Assembly: GCF_900580675.1 (NCBI RefSeq)
Contig: NZ_UTBG01000186.1
Location: 1-64,000 of the forward strand
Direction of reading: 5' to 3'
Origin: Pseudomonas viridiflava
GTDB lineage: Bacteria > Pseudomonadota > Gammaproteobacteria > Pseudomonadales > Pseudomonadaceae
Length of the DNA stretch: 64,000 nucleotides
The notes under the pieces were generated by a model. That model had not been told where the DNA came from. It saw only the letters and a program-made list of their open reading frames with translations, and searched no databases. This document shows positions 52,338 through 61,339 of the stretch, in pieces (position 1 is the stretch's first letter; every line of letters begins with the position of its first letter). A program made the position numbers and the translations under genes.

Positions 52338-52784
52338 CTAAACCGTTTCGACGTTTAGGATTGCACCTACCTGTCCAATCACCCTTACCTGACTGCCTAC
52401 TGCGCTGTCGGGGCCGGTGACCATCCATACGCCGTCGCCCACCTTCACCTTGCCTCGGCCATCCACGATTGCCTGATGCACCACGAAAGTACGGCCGATC
52501 AGCTCCGAACCACGTTCGTTCAGGCCCGGCTGGTCACTGACTTTGGCACTGCTGCGTTGGCGTTTCCACCAATACACCGCCGTCAGTATCGATAACACGG
52601 CAAACAGCAGCAGTTGCCATTCCAGCCCCAGCGGCGGGACCAAAAACTTGATCACGCCCACGGCGGCCGCTGCGATACCCATCCACAGCAGGTAACCACC
52701 GGCGCCAAACACCTCAAGTATCAGCAGCACCGTGCCCAGTGCCAACCAGTCCCAGAATGACAAATTCAGCAGGAAATCCCACAT
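52338..52784 (-). CDS. NfeD family membrane protein
   Basis: A 148-residue inner-membrane protein. Two or three helices (LALGTVLLILEVFGAGGYLLWMGIAAAAVGVIKFL; LLLFAVLSILTAVYWW) are followed by an OB-fold domain (SELIGRTFVVHQAIVDGRGKVKVGDGVWMVTG). NfeD proteins pair with SPFH proteins, and here an SPFH gene lies 10 bp upstream. The pair probably acts in membrane domain organisation. The ATG at 52784 gives the normal hydrophobic start. Confidence 0.92.
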   Translation of the reverse strand: MWDFLLNLSFWDWLALGTVLLILEVFGAGGYLLWMGIAAAAVGVIKFLVPPLGLEWQLLLFAVLSILTAVYWWKRQRSSAKVSDQPGLNERGSELIGRTFVVHQAIVDGRGKVKVGDGVWMVTGPDSAVGSQVRVIGQVGAILNVETV

Positions 52785-52794
52785 GGCGATGGCC

Positions 52795-53715
52795 TCAGCC
52801 TTTCTTGCTATCGAACGTTGCCCGGACGATCTCGCCGATACCACCGACCGCACCGATTACCTGGCTCGCTTCCAGTGGCATCAGGATGACCTTGCTGTTG
52901 TTGGCCGACGCCAGCTTGCCCAGGGCGTCGATGTATTTTTGTGCGACGAAGTAGTTGACCGCCTGCACGTTGCCCGACGCAATTGCTTCCGACACTACCT
53001 GAGTGGCGCGGGCTTCTGCTTCGGCTTGACGTTCGCGGGCTTCGGACTCAAGAAACGCTGCCTGGCGGCTACCCTCGGCTTCAAGGATCTGCGCCTGCTT
53101 CTTGCCTTCTGCCGTCAGGATCGCGGACGCCCGCAGGCCTTCGGCCTCGAGGATTTGCGCACGCTTGATCCGTTCGGCTTTCATCTGGCCCGACATGGCG
53201 GCCATCAGGTCGGCGGGCGGGCTGATGTCCTTGATTTCGATACGAGTGATCTTGATACCCCACGGTGCCGTGGCTTCGTCCACGGTTTTCAGGAGTTTTT
53301 CGTTGATGCCGTCACGCTGGCTGAGCATGGCATCGAGCTCCATGGAGCCGAGCACGGTACGGATATTGGTTTGCAGCAAGTTGCGAATGGCGTGTTCGAG
53401 GTTGTTGACCTCGTAGGCGGCCTGGGCGGTGTTCACCACCTGGAAGAAGCACACGGCGTCGATCTGCACGGTGGCGTTGTCGGCGGTGATCACTTCCTGC
53501 GGCGGGATATCCAGCACGCTTTCCATCACGTTGATCTTGCGACCGATGCGGTCCATGACCGGGATGATGATGTTAAGGCCAGGCTTGAGGGTGTTGGTGT
53601 AGCGGCCGAAGCGCTCGACGGTCCACTGGTAGCCCTGAGGCACCACCTTGAAGCCCATGAAGAGGATGGCAATGGCCAAGCCCACGAAAAGAAGCAGTAC
53701 GGTTCCGATCTGCAT
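52795..53715 (-). CDS. SPFH/stomatin family protein (QmcA-like)
   Basis: A 306-residue protein with an N-terminal membrane helix (VLLLFVGLAIAILFMGFKVV), an SPFH domain (QGYQWTVERFGRYTNTLKPGLNIIIPVMDRI; MESVLDIPPQEVITADNATV) and a long coiled coil with repeated QILEAEG-type units. QmcA-type proteins oligomerise and scaffold membranes. Partner of the NfeD protein 10 bp downstream; probable operon. Confidence 0.93.
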   Translation of the reverse strand: MQIGTVLLLFVGLAIAILFMGFKVVPQGYQWTVERFGRYTNTLKPGLNIIIPVMDRIGRKINVMESVLDIPPQEVITADNATVQIDAVCFFQVVNTAQAAYEVNNLEHAIRNLLQTNIRTVLGSMELDAMLSQRDGINEKLLKTVDEATAPWGIKITRIEIKDISPPADLMAAMSGQMKAERIKRAQILEAEGLRASAILTAEGKKQAQILEAEGSRQAAFLESEARERQAEAEARATQVVSEAIASGNVQAVNYFVAQKYIDALGKLASANNSKVILMPLEASQVIGAVGGIGEIVRATFDSKKG

Positions 53716-53792
53716 AACGATTCCTTATCTGATGATGTCAGTGAAAAGACATTGGCCCGATTGTAACGGGGTTGTCACCGATAAGAACGGAT

Positions 53793-55472
53793 TCACTGCG
53801 CAACACTAAAAGGATTTGTTACCGAATCCCCAGGGGTAACCCGCAGTACTTCGCCCAGTGTGGTCAGCCCGACTTTTACCTTATGCAGGCCCGCCATGCG
53901 CAGGCTGCACATGCCCTGGGCGATGGCCGCCTGGCGCAGAGCGTGCACATCGGCGCCAGGCGTGATCAGCGCCTTGAGATGATCGCTCAATACCATGATC
54001 TCGTAGACCCCGGCGCGCCCCCGGTAACCGCTGTTTCGGCATTCCACGCAACCGCTGGCTTCGTGTGTTTCCCCCGCCGCGCGCTTGCAATGAGGGCACA
54101 ACAGCCGCACCAGGCGCTGCGCCATCACCCCCAGCAGTGTGGCCTTGATCAAATAATGTGCAATGCCCAATTCCTGCAGGCGGCTGATGGCGCCGGGCGC
54201 GTCATTGGTGTGCAAGGTTGAGAGCACCAGGTGCCCAGTCAGCGCGGCCTGAATCGCCATTTCTGCGGTTTCCTGGTCTCGAATCTCACCGATCATGATG
54301 ATGTCCGGGTCCTGGCGCAGCAGGGCGCGGATGCCGCTGGCGAAGGTCAGGTCGATATTGTGCTGCACCTGCATCTGGTTGAACGAAGGCTCGACCATCT
54401 CGATCGGGTCTTCCACGGTGCACAGGTTGACCTCGCGGGTCGCCAGTTGCTTGAGCGTGGTGTAGAGCGTGCTGGTCTTGCCTGAGCCGGTCGGCCCGGT
54501 GACCAGGATGATGCCGCTGGATTGGCGGGTCATGGCCTGCCAGCGTTGCTGGTCTGCGCTGGACAAGCCCAACTGGTCAAAGTCCTTGAGCAGCACCTGC
54601 GGGTCGAAAATCCGCATCACCAGTTTTTCGCCGAACGCCGTTGGCAAGGTTGAAAGGCGCAGCTCGACTTCTGCACCTGTCGGGCTTTTGGTCTTGACCC
54701 GCCCGTCCTGGGGTTTGCGTTTTTCCGCCACGTTCATGCGGCCCAGGCTTTTCAGGCGGCTGACGACCGCCATCGTGACCTGCGGCGGAAACTGGTAAAC
54801 GTCGTGCAACAAACCATCAATTCGAAAACGTACACGGCCCTGCTCACGGCACGGCTCGACATGGATATCACTGGCCCGTTGGCTGAACGCGTACTGCAAC
54901 AGCCAATCGACGATATTCACAATATGCGCGTCATTGGCATCCGGTTCCTGGTCGCTGGCACCCAGGTTGAGCAGTTCAACAGTGCCAGGCATTGCCGCCT
55001 TTTGATCTGCGCCGCTGACGGACTTCGCCAACCGATAGAACTCGCCGATATAGCGCGTTATGTCTTGTGGGTTGGCAACCACCCGCGTGATCGAACGTTT
55101 AAGCACCTGTGCAAGCCCGGCTTCCCAGCCGGTGACGTAAGGCTGGGCACTGGCGATGGTGACGGTCTGAGCATCCACGGCGACCGCAAGGATGGCGTGG
55201 CGTTGGGCAAACGCGTAGGACATCAACGGCACCAGCGTCGCCGCGTCGATTTTCAGCGGGTCGATCCGCAGGTAAGGTTGCCCTGCCTGCGTGGCCAGCC
55301 ATTGGGTCAAGGTTTCGAGGCAGGGGCCTTCGGTGGCAATGCACTCCAAGGGGTGCCGTGCGGGGTTGGCCGCCAGGCTCGCCAAGCGCTGCGCGGCATC
55401 GGGCGTGATCAGCCGGTCATCGACCAGCGTAGACAACAGCGGCTGCAGTTCCAATGGTTGATCAACGGGCAT
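53793..55472 (-). CDS. GspE/PulE family ATPase (type II secretion or type IV pilus type)
   Basis: A 559-residue ATPase. The N-terminal domain (residues about 1-160) is of the GspE-N type, followed by the ATPase core with Walker A GPTGSGKTSTLY, Asp box, Walker B DPDIIMIGEIRDQETA and the His box STLHTND. A zinc-finger-type tetracysteine (CPHCKRAA and CVECRNSGY) is intact. It powers assembly of a pseudopilus or pilus in classic systems. No other secretion or pilus gene is near, so its partners are elsewhere or it acts alone. Confidence 0.9.
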   Translation of the reverse strand: MPVDQPLELQPLLSTLVDDRLITPDAAQRLASLAANPARHPLECIATEGPCLETLTQWLATQAGQPYLRIDPLKIDAATLVPLMSYAFAQRHAILAVAVDAQTVTIASAQPYVTGWEAGLAQVLKRSITRVVANPQDITRYIGEFYRLAKSVSGADQKAAMPGTVELLNLGASDQEPDANDAHIVNIVDWLLQYAFSQRASDIHVEPCREQGRVRFRIDGLLHDVYQFPPQVTMAVVSRLKSLGRMNVAEKRKPQDGRVKTKSPTGAEVELRLSTLPTAFGEKLVMRIFDPQVLLKDFDQLGLSSADQQRWQAMTRQSSGIILVTGPTGSGKTSTLYTTLKQLATREVNLCTVEDPIEMVEPSFNQMQVQHNIDLTFASGIRALLRQDPDIIMIGEIRDQETAEMAIQAALTGHLVLSTLHTNDAPGAISRLQELGIAHYLIKATLLGVMAQRLVRLLCPHCKRAAGETHEASGCVECRNSGYRGRAGVYEIMVLSDHLKALITPGADVHALRQAAIAQGMCSLRMAGLHKVKVGLTTLGEVLRVTPGDSVTNPFSVAQ

Positions 55473-55553
55473 GCAGGTTTCCTGGGCGGCTCAGAGGTAA
55501 ACCCAGGCTAGCCAGGCCCTGAGTATTCGCCTCCCAGCGTGTATTGCAGGCTT

Positions 55554-55892
55554 TTACCGAGCAGCCGCTGCCGGTGGTGCAAGCCCCATGCAGTCAGCCG
55601 GCCGCACCTCCAGCGTGCACACGCTGATCAGGTTTCGAATCTTTTCAGCGATCACCTGAGCGCGGTGCCAGCTCAGGCCCTCCATCACGATATCGATGTA
55701 CAGCAGGTCGTCTTCCCGATTGACCATGACTTGACTGGGTGTGAGGAACTGCAGCGCGAAATGGTTGAGCACCCGACACAGCACATCCGGCTCGGCCTCG
55801 GCGACGATCTGATAATGGGCCTCGCAATGAGCGCTGTTGACAGCCCATGCATCGACACGTGTGGCAGGGTAGGTAGTTTCGACGGCGTGCAT
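55554..55892 (-). CDS. ACT-domain-like protein, unknown function
   Basis: A 112-residue cytoplasmic protein. The core (YQIVAEAEPDVLCRVLNHFALQFLTPSQVMVNREDDLLYIDIVMEGLSWHRAQVIAEKIRNLISVCTLEV) has the beta-alpha-beta order of an ACT domain, like the acetolactate synthase small subunits. Such domains bind amino acids. It is divergent from an Lrp-type regulator, whose own ligand-binding domain is a similar ACT-like fold, so a link between the two is plausible. Confidence 0.6.
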   Translation of the reverse strand: MHAVETTYPATRVDAWAVNSAHCEAHYQIVAEAEPDVLCRVLNHFALQFLTPSQVMVNREDDLLYIDIVMEGLSWHRAQVIAEKIRNLISVCTLEVRPADCMGLAPPAAAAR

Positions 55893-56018
55893 GCTGATTC
55901 TCCGGATTCGACCAGAGAAATTTTTACATGCGCGGTGGGAGATTTCTTATCTAAGATGAGCGTGATTGACGATTAATAAACTCGTTCAATTCAATATAAG
56001 CGCTAAAAGAGGTAATTT

Positions 56019-56483
56019 ATGCCCAGCGAGTTGGACGCCTACGACCGCCGCATCCTGGCCCTGTTGCAAGAGGACGCCTCGCTTTCCAGCGCGCAGATCG
56101 CCGAGCAGGTCGGCCTCTCCCAGTCGCCGTGCTGGCGGCGCATCCAGCGGCTCAAGGAAGAAGGTGTGATTCGCGGCCAGGTGACCCTGCTGGACCGCAA
56201 GAAAATCGGCCTTAACACGCAGATTTTCGCCGAGATAAAACTCAACGCCCACGGCCGATCCAACTTCACCGAGTTCACTGATGCGATTCGTGGGTTTCCG
56301 GAAGTGTTGGAGTGCTATGTGCTGATGGGGGCGGTGGATTTTTTGCTGCGCATCGTCACCTCTGACATTGAGGCGTACGAGCGGTTTTTCTTCGAGAAGC
56401 TGTCGATGGTGCCGGGGATTCAGGAGGTGAACTCGATCGTGGCTTTATCCGAGATCAAGTCCACCACCAGCCTGCCAATTTAG
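56019..56483 (+). CDS. Lrp/AsnC family transcriptional regulator
   Basis: A 154-residue DNA-binding regulator. The helix-turn-helix covers residues about 17-50 (SLSSAQIAEQVGLSQSPCWRRIQRLKEEGVI), and the C-terminal RAM domain (VLECYVLMGAVDFLLRIVTSDIEAYERFFFEKLS) binds amino acids. The ATG at 56019 follows AGAGGTAATTT. Divergent from the ACT-like gene. Target unknown. Confidence 0.92.
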   Translation: MPSELDAYDRRILALLQEDASLSSAQIAEQVGLSQSPCWRRIQRLKEEGVIRGQVTLLDRKKIGLNTQIFAEIKLNAHGRSNFTEFTDAIRGFPEVLECYVLMGAVDFLLRIVTSDIEAYERFFFEKLSMVPGIQEVNSIVALSEIKSTTSLPI

Positions 56484-56488
56484 CGCTG

Positions 56489-56511
56489 ACCGGGCTTGCC
56501 CGCGATGGCGA
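56489..56511. repeat. REP fragment
   Basis: ACCGGGCTTGCCCGCGATGGCG: part of a REP arm without its partner, between the convergent Lrp and CYTH-CHAD genes. Confidence 0.45.
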
Positions 56512-56513
56512 TA

Positions 56514-57881
56514 TCACAGACGCAGCAGAGTCTTCCACGCACGGTTCTGGTACACCGCAATCGCCTGATGCATACGCGCATCCAGCGACTCATCGGTAAT
56601 CGGCTGGTTGGCCAGTAACACCAACTTGTTCAGCTCGCCGTAGAGGCGGTCCAGCTCCGGGATGTCCACCACCTGACGCGCATGGTGCAGCCAGGCCTGG
56701 ATGCGTTCAATGCGCGGCAGTTGCTCGGCCAGGTCTTCCGGTTGCTGCTGGTAGCGCGGCAGTTGCAGGGCGACGGCATCGTCGGCCAGCAGGCGCGGCA
56801 ACCAGTTGGTGATTTGCGCGGCGCCCTGGCGGTTGCCACGCACGTTGCGCTCGGCAGTCCAGGTGCGGGCCAGCAGCCAGCGCGAAGTGTTCAGTGAGAA
56901 CAGGCCCCAGCGCACATCTTCCAGTTCTTCAATGAACTGCTCCGGCGCGGCTTTGCGGATGTCTTCGTCGTCGTCACCGGCCTGCACCAGTGGGCGCCAG
57001 TCCTCGAGCAAGGCGTCCAGCGCGCTGCGCAGTTCACTGGTGGATTGGCGCGGAGCAGCCTGGCCGAGGCTGCCGATCAGGGCGCGCAGTTCGCCAAGGT
57101 TGTCGACCCAGTCCTGCAGCAGGCGCCAGTGGCCATTGAAACGGTATTGCTCGGCGAGGCGCTGGCTGCTGCCGAGCAGGTGCCACATGATTGCGGCGAA
57201 GGCGTCGTCCAGCGGCATTTCGGCGTGGATCTGCGGCGCCGGCAGGCTCAAGGAGTAGCTGCTGGCGTCGTACAGGCGGTAGCCGCGCTCGGCCTTGCTG
57301 ATGTCACATGGCATCAGCGCCAGGGTCGCGGCCAGTTCGGCGGCCAGCTCCAGCAGGGCGGCCGGTTCACCTTCGCGCAGTTCGAGTTCCAGCTCGCAGA
57401 TTTCTTCTTTCTTTTTACCAACCACTACATGGCCCAGGTCCAGGGCGGCTTCGATCACCACCTTGGCCTTGCCACGGCCCCAGGCGATTTCGGCGCGCTC
57501 ACGCACGAAATCAGTGGTGAAGATCGGCTTGAGGGTCTTTTTGTCCAGCTCGGCCAGTTGCTCGGGCCAGCATTCGCCGTCGAGTTTCTTCACATCGAGC
57601 TTGGCTTTGGGCAATTCCCAGTTGTACTCGTTGCGTTCCGACAAGCCGGCGACGCTTTGGCCGCGGGTCTTGAGGGTCTGGATAATATCGTCACCGTCCT
57701 TGCGCAGGCGCAGGGCGACTTTGGCCTGGGCCAGGTCGCGTTCGGGGGTGTCGAAATACTGGTTCATCAACTCACGGCGTTCCCAGCCACTTTTGTTGCG
57801 TTTTTTCAGTAGCGGGTGCTCACGCAGCGCGGCGAGTGTTTCGCGGCTGACGCGGAGCTTGATTTCGGTTTCTTTCTGCAT
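56514..57881 (-). CDS. CYTH-CHAD protein, probable inorganic triphosphatase
   Basis: A 455-residue protein. The N-terminal CYTH domain starts MQKETEIKLRVSRETL, with the ExExK metal motif, and residues further on (LRLRKDGDDIIQTLKTRG; ELELELREGEPAALLELAAEL) form the tunnel. The C-terminal half is a CHAD domain, helical with conserved His, Arg and Lys (HAEMPLDDAFAAIMWHLLGSSQRLAEQYR). E. coli YgiF of this layout cuts tripolyphosphate, and CHAD domains bind polyphosphate. The ATG at 57881 gives the motif start. Divergent from argE. Confidence 0.92.
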   Translation of the reverse strand: MQKETEIKLRVSRETLAALREHPLLKKRNKSGWERRELMNQYFDTPERDLAQAKVALRLRKDGDDIIQTLKTRGQSVAGLSERNEYNWELPKAKLDVKKLDGECWPEQLAELDKKTLKPIFTTDFVRERAEIAWGRGKAKVVIEAALDLGHVVVGKKKEEICELELELREGEPAALLELAAELAATLALMPCDISKAERGYRLYDASSYSLSLPAPQIHAEMPLDDAFAAIMWHLLGSSQRLAEQYRFNGHWRLLQDWVDNLGELRALIGSLGQAAPRQSTSELRSALDALLEDWRPLVQAGDDDEDIRKAAPEQFIEELEDVRWGLFSLNTSRWLLARTWTAERNVRGNRQGAAQITNWLPRLLADDAVALQLPRYQQQPEDLAEQLPRIERIQAWLHHARQVVDIPELDRLYGELNKLVLLANQPITDESLDARMHQAIAVYQNRAWKTLLRL

Positions 57882-58039
57882 GGCCGGAAAATCCAGGATC
57901 GGGAGCGCAGCCGGGGAAAAGAGTGGCTGCCAAGGCCGTGCAGTGTACAGGACTGAGCCCGGCAACGCGCCGCAACGGTTTATTGTGTCGTGCAGATGGC
58001 TCTATAGTGGGGCTCATCCGGGAAGTTGAGAGACCGCGC

Positions 58040-59188
58040 ATGCCGTTACCGTCCATGAAAGAGCAGTTCGCCGCGCTGATCGCCGCGCCGTCGGTCAGTT
58101 GCACCCAAGCGTCTCTCGACCAGACCAACCGCCCGGTGATCGACCTGCTCGCCGGTTGGCTCGGCGACCTGGGTTTCGCCATCGACATCCAGCAAGTCAG
58201 CCCCGGCAAGTTCAACCTGCTGGCCAGCTTCGGCAGCGGCCCCGGTGGCCTGGTGTTGGCCGGCCATAGCGATACCGTCCCGTATGACGCCGCGTTGTGG
58301 AAGACCGATCCGCTCAAACTGACGGAAGTCGACGGCCGTTGGGTAGGACTGGGCAGCTGCGACATGAAGGGTTTTTTTGCTCTGGCGATTGAAGCGGTGT
58401 TGCCGCTGCTGGATCAGCCGTTCAAGCAGCCGTTGCTGATTCTCGCCACCTGTGACGAAGAAAGCTCGATGTCCGGCGCCCGCGCGCTGGCCGAGGCGGG
58501 CCGCCCGCTGGGCCGTGCGGCGGTGATCGGCGAGCCTACCGGCCTCAAGCCGATCCGCCTGCACAAAGGTGTGATGATGGAGCGTATCGACATCCTCGGC
58601 CGCAGCGGCCACTCGTCGGACCCAAGCCTCGGCCACAGTGCGCTTGAAGCCATGCACGATGCGATCGGCGAGCTGCGCGGCCTGCGCCTGGCCTGGCAGC
58701 GCGAGTACCGCAACCCGCAATTCAGCGTGCCGCAACCGACCATGAACTTCGGCTGTATCCACGGCGGCGACAACCCCAACCGCATCTGCGGCCAATGCTC
58801 CCTGGAGTTCGACCTGCGGCCCCTGCCGGGCATGGACCCAGAGGTGCTGCGCGCCGCCATCCGGCAGAAGCTTGAACCCTTGGCCGAACGCCATCAGGTG
58901 AAGATCGATTACGCGCCGTTATTTCCCGAAGTGCCGCCATTCGAACAAGCTGAAGACGCCGAGTTGGTGCGGGTGGCGGAACGATTGACCGGCCATCGTG
59001 CCGAAGCAGTAGCGTTCGGCACCGAAGCGCCTTATCTTCAGCGCCTCGGGTGTGAAACCCTGGTGCTGGGCCCTGGCGATATCGCCTGCGCCCACCAGCC
59101 GGGCGAGTACCTCGAAATGTCACGCTTGACGCCTACAGTGCGTCTATTGCGGGAATTGATTGAGCATTACTGCCTGAAACCTGCATAA
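58040..59188 (+). CDS. argE: Acetylornithine deacetylase
   Basis: A 382-residue M20-family zinc enzyme that removes acetate from N-acetylornithine. It has the metal ligands His in VLAGHSDTVP, Asp in LGSCDMKGFFA and Glu-Glu in ATCDEESSMSG. Starting MPLPSMKEQFAALIAAPS at 58040, it agrees with family length; the frame is open to 57923 upstream but does not look like the family. It lies 133 bp before argA. The gene order argE-argA fits arginine synthesis from glutamate, though in P. aeruginosa the cycle also uses ArgJ. Confidence 0.93.
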   Translation: MPLPSMKEQFAALIAAPSVSCTQASLDQTNRPVIDLLAGWLGDLGFAIDIQQVSPGKFNLLASFGSGPGGLVLAGHSDTVPYDAALWKTDPLKLTEVDGRWVGLGSCDMKGFFALAIEAVLPLLDQPFKQPLLILATCDEESSMSGARALAEAGRPLGRAAVIGEPTGLKPIRLHKGVMMERIDILGRSGHSSDPSLGHSALEAMHDAIGELRGLRLAWQREYRNPQFSVPQPTMNFGCIHGGDNPNRICGQCSLEFDLRPLPGMDPEVLRAAIRQKLEPLAERHQVKIDYAPLFPEVPPFEQAEDAELVRVAERLTGHRAEAVAFGTEAPYLQRLGCETLVLGPGDIACAHQPGEYLEMSRLTPTVRLLRELIEHYCLKPA

Positions 59189-59225
59189 ATTAACCCCTGC
59201 CCATTCGTACATAAGGAGAGCGAGC

Positions 59226-59252
59226 GTGTCGCCAAGCCTGTTCCGACGATAA
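59226..59252 (+). CDS. Possible 8-codon leader peptide before argA
   Basis: A GTG ORF coding for MSPSLFRR, placed seven bases after AAGGAGAG (59213-59220), a very good ribosome site. It ends with two Arg codons (CGA CGA) just before TAA, 69 bp before argA. The argA ATG itself has only a weak ribosome site. This is the shape expected of an arginine-sensing leader peptide. Too short to prove by itself. Confidence 0.4.
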   Translation: MSPSLFRR

Positions 59253-59321
59253 CCATCAGCCCGCTGTGCGTTTTCACGATTCATCCTTTTTTGGCTGCTT
59301 TTTATTACAGGCCCAGGTGTT

Positions 59322-60623
59322 ATGCCCGAATACGTCAATTGGCTTCGTCACGCTTCGCCCTACATCAACGCTCACCGGGACTGCACCTTCGTGGTCATGC
59401 TGCCGGGCGATGGTGTGGACCATCCGAACTTCGGCAATATCGTCCACGACCTGGTACTGCTCCATAGCCTGGGCGTGCGATTGGTGCTGGTGCATGGTTC
59501 GCGCCCACAGATCGAAGCGCGCCTTGAAGCGCGCGGCCTGACCCCGGCTTATCACGAAGGCTTGCGCATCACTGATGCCGCGACGCTGGAGTGTGTGATC
59601 GACGCGGTGGGCCATCTGCGTATCGCCATTGAAGCGCGCTTGTCGATGGACATGGCCTCGTCGCCGATGCAGGGCTCGCGCCTGCGCGTGGCCAGCGGCA
59701 ACCTGGTGACCGCGCGGCCGATCGGCGTGCTTGAAGGTGTGGATTACCACCACACCGGCGAAGTGCGTCGGGTCGACCGCAAGGGCATCAATCGCCTGCT
59801 GGACGAGCGCTCTATTGTGCTGCTGTCGCCACTGGGCTACTCGCCCACCGGTGAGATTTTCAACCTGGCCTGCGAAGACGTCGCCACCCGCGCCGCCATC
59901 GACCTGGGCGCCGATAAGTTGTTGCTGTTCGGCGCCGACCTCGGCCTGATCGATGAAAATGGCCGCCTGGTCCGCGAACTCCGCCCGCAGCAAGTACCGG
60001 CGCACCTGCAGCGCCTGGGCAGCAGCAACTACCAGGCCGAACTGTTGGACGCCGCCGCCGAGGCTTGCCGGGGTGGGGTAGGGCGCAGCCATATTGTCAG
60101 CTACGCCGAAGACGGCGCCTTGCTCACCGAACTGTTCACCCGCGACGGCGGCGGTACGCTGGTCGCCCAGGAGCAGTTTGAACTGGTGCGCGAGGCGGCG
60201 ATTGAAGACGTCGGCGGTTTGCTCGACCTGATCAGCCCGCTGGAAGAGCAGGGCATTTTGGTGCGTCGTTCGCGCGAGGTGCTGGAGCGTGAGATCGAGC
60301 AATTCAGCGTGGTCGAGCGCGAAGGCATGATCATCGCCTGTGCGGCGCTGTATCAGATCGCGGATTCGGACGCAGGCGAGCTGGCGTGCCTGGCGGTGAA
60401 CCCGGAATACCGACACGGTGCGCGCGGTGATGTGTTGCTGGAGCGCATCGAGACCCGTGCCCGGGCCCAGGGTTTGAAGACCTTGTTCGTGCTTACCACG
60501 CGTACCGCCCACTGGTTCCGTGAGCGCGGCTTTGTGCCAAGCAGCGTGGACCGGCTGCCGTCGGCACGTGCGTCGCTGTACAACTATCAGCGCAATTCGA
60601 AGATTTTCGAGAAGGCTCTGTAA
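59322..60623 (+). CDS. argA: N-acetylglutamate synthase
   Basis: A 433-residue enzyme that acetylates glutamate as the first step of arginine synthesis. The N-terminal amino acid kinase-like domain (VNWLRHASPYINAHRDCTFVVMLPGDGVD; LVLVHGSRPQIEARLE) binds the arginine inhibitor, and the C-terminal GNAT domain (ACLAVNPEYRHGARGDVLLERIETRARAQG) acts on acetyl-CoA. ATG at 59322. Preceded by a leader with the short GTG ORF described separately. Confidence 0.95.
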   Translation: MPEYVNWLRHASPYINAHRDCTFVVMLPGDGVDHPNFGNIVHDLVLLHSLGVRLVLVHGSRPQIEARLEARGLTPAYHEGLRITDAATLECVIDAVGHLRIAIEARLSMDMASSPMQGSRLRVASGNLVTARPIGVLEGVDYHHTGEVRRVDRKGINRLLDERSIVLLSPLGYSPTGEIFNLACEDVATRAAIDLGADKLLLFGADLGLIDENGRLVRELRPQQVPAHLQRLGSSNYQAELLDAAAEACRGGVGRSHIVSYAEDGALLTELFTRDGGGTLVAQEQFELVREAAIEDVGGLLDLISPLEEQGILVRRSREVLEREIEQFSVVEREGMIIACAALYQIADSDAGELACLAVNPEYRHGARGDVLLERIETRARAQGLKTLFVLTTRTAHWFRERGFVPSSVDRLPSARASLYNYQRNSKIFEKAL

Positions 60624-60651
60624 CCCCGGTTTCAGAGGTCAAGAAAGTCTA

Positions 60652-60745
60652 AATGTGGGAGCGGGCTTGCTCGCGAAGGCAGGGTGTCAGTCACTGATTT
60701 TGCTGACGGGCCCAGCGCTTTCGCGAGCAAGCCCGCTCCCACACT
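60652..60745. repeat. REP pair (REPIN), GAGCGGGCTTGCTCGCGAA type
   Basis: TGTGGGAGCGGGCTTGCTCG and its reverse complement, with an inner dyad (TCAGTCA / TGACGG area). It follows argA closely. Confidence 0.92.
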
Positions 60746-60757
60746 TGATTGTGTTTA

Positions 60758-60781
60758 GTGACCGATAAGCTTGTCGGTCAC
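60758..60781. repeat. Palindrome GTGACCGA-8-TCGGTCAC
   Basis: A perfect 8-bp inverted repeat with an 8-base loop just after the REP pair. It could form the end of a transcript or part of the intergenic element next to it. Confidence 0.6.
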
Positions 60782-61335
60782 CATAGGCCGGATAGCCCCA
60801 TCGCTTTCGGCGCGCCGCTTTTAAGCCGCGTGCCGCTTTGCTGCGCCTGGGCATAAGGTTTTGCCGATGCCGCTGCCGTTGCGCGACCAAGGCTTCAGAA
60901 GTATTGATGTGCGCCGATACGATGAAGGCCACGGTCAATAAATTGCGCGAAGCGGCGGCGGCAAAGGCTTACGGCTCGCCGTTCGCTGTCGAAACGGCGG
61001 CTTTGACATCAAAAGAAAGAATTAGTGACACAAAAACTGTAACAAATTGACGGGAGGATGTGCCTTTAGCCATGATGGCGTCGCCTTTTTGATCGTGGGT
61101 GACGTGTGAAGCTGTAAGGCCACACTAATGGATCTAAAAAAGCGCTAACAATTACTCTTTAGGAATTAGCTTATGGAGCGGAGCGTCTCTCCCGACCTGT
61201 CCGCGTCATGAAAATGCTTATTCCTGAATCGTATGAAAAAGAATGAAACAATTCTTTTTGGGTGTATGAAAAACTCATTACCCTGCAGGGACCAAATCAA
61301 CTGCGATTAGACGAAGGTAGTAGACACACAAGGTT
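60782..61335. other. Intergenic region between argA and the porin gene
   Basis: A non-coding region about 550 bp long. Both strands have small open frames around 60687-61050, but none has a convincing ribosome site or a known protein, and the two frames overlap. The block next to the palindrome at 60758 looks like an intergenic repeat seen elsewhere in Pseudomonas, from memory and not checked. An IR, AAAAAGAAT-6-ATTCTTTTT (61236-61259), lies nearer the porin. Confidence 0.4.
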
Positions 61336-61339
61336 ACGA

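Noticed and set aside
60687..60938. Minus-strand frame with SEALVAQRQRHRQ-like sequence
   Set aside because: It starts inside non-coding DNA, overlaps a REP and has no ribosome site; it looks like an intergenic repeat and not a protein.
60838..61050. Plus-strand frame coding for about 70 residues
   Set aside because: Opposes the frame above, lacks a credible ribosome site and I recognise no family.
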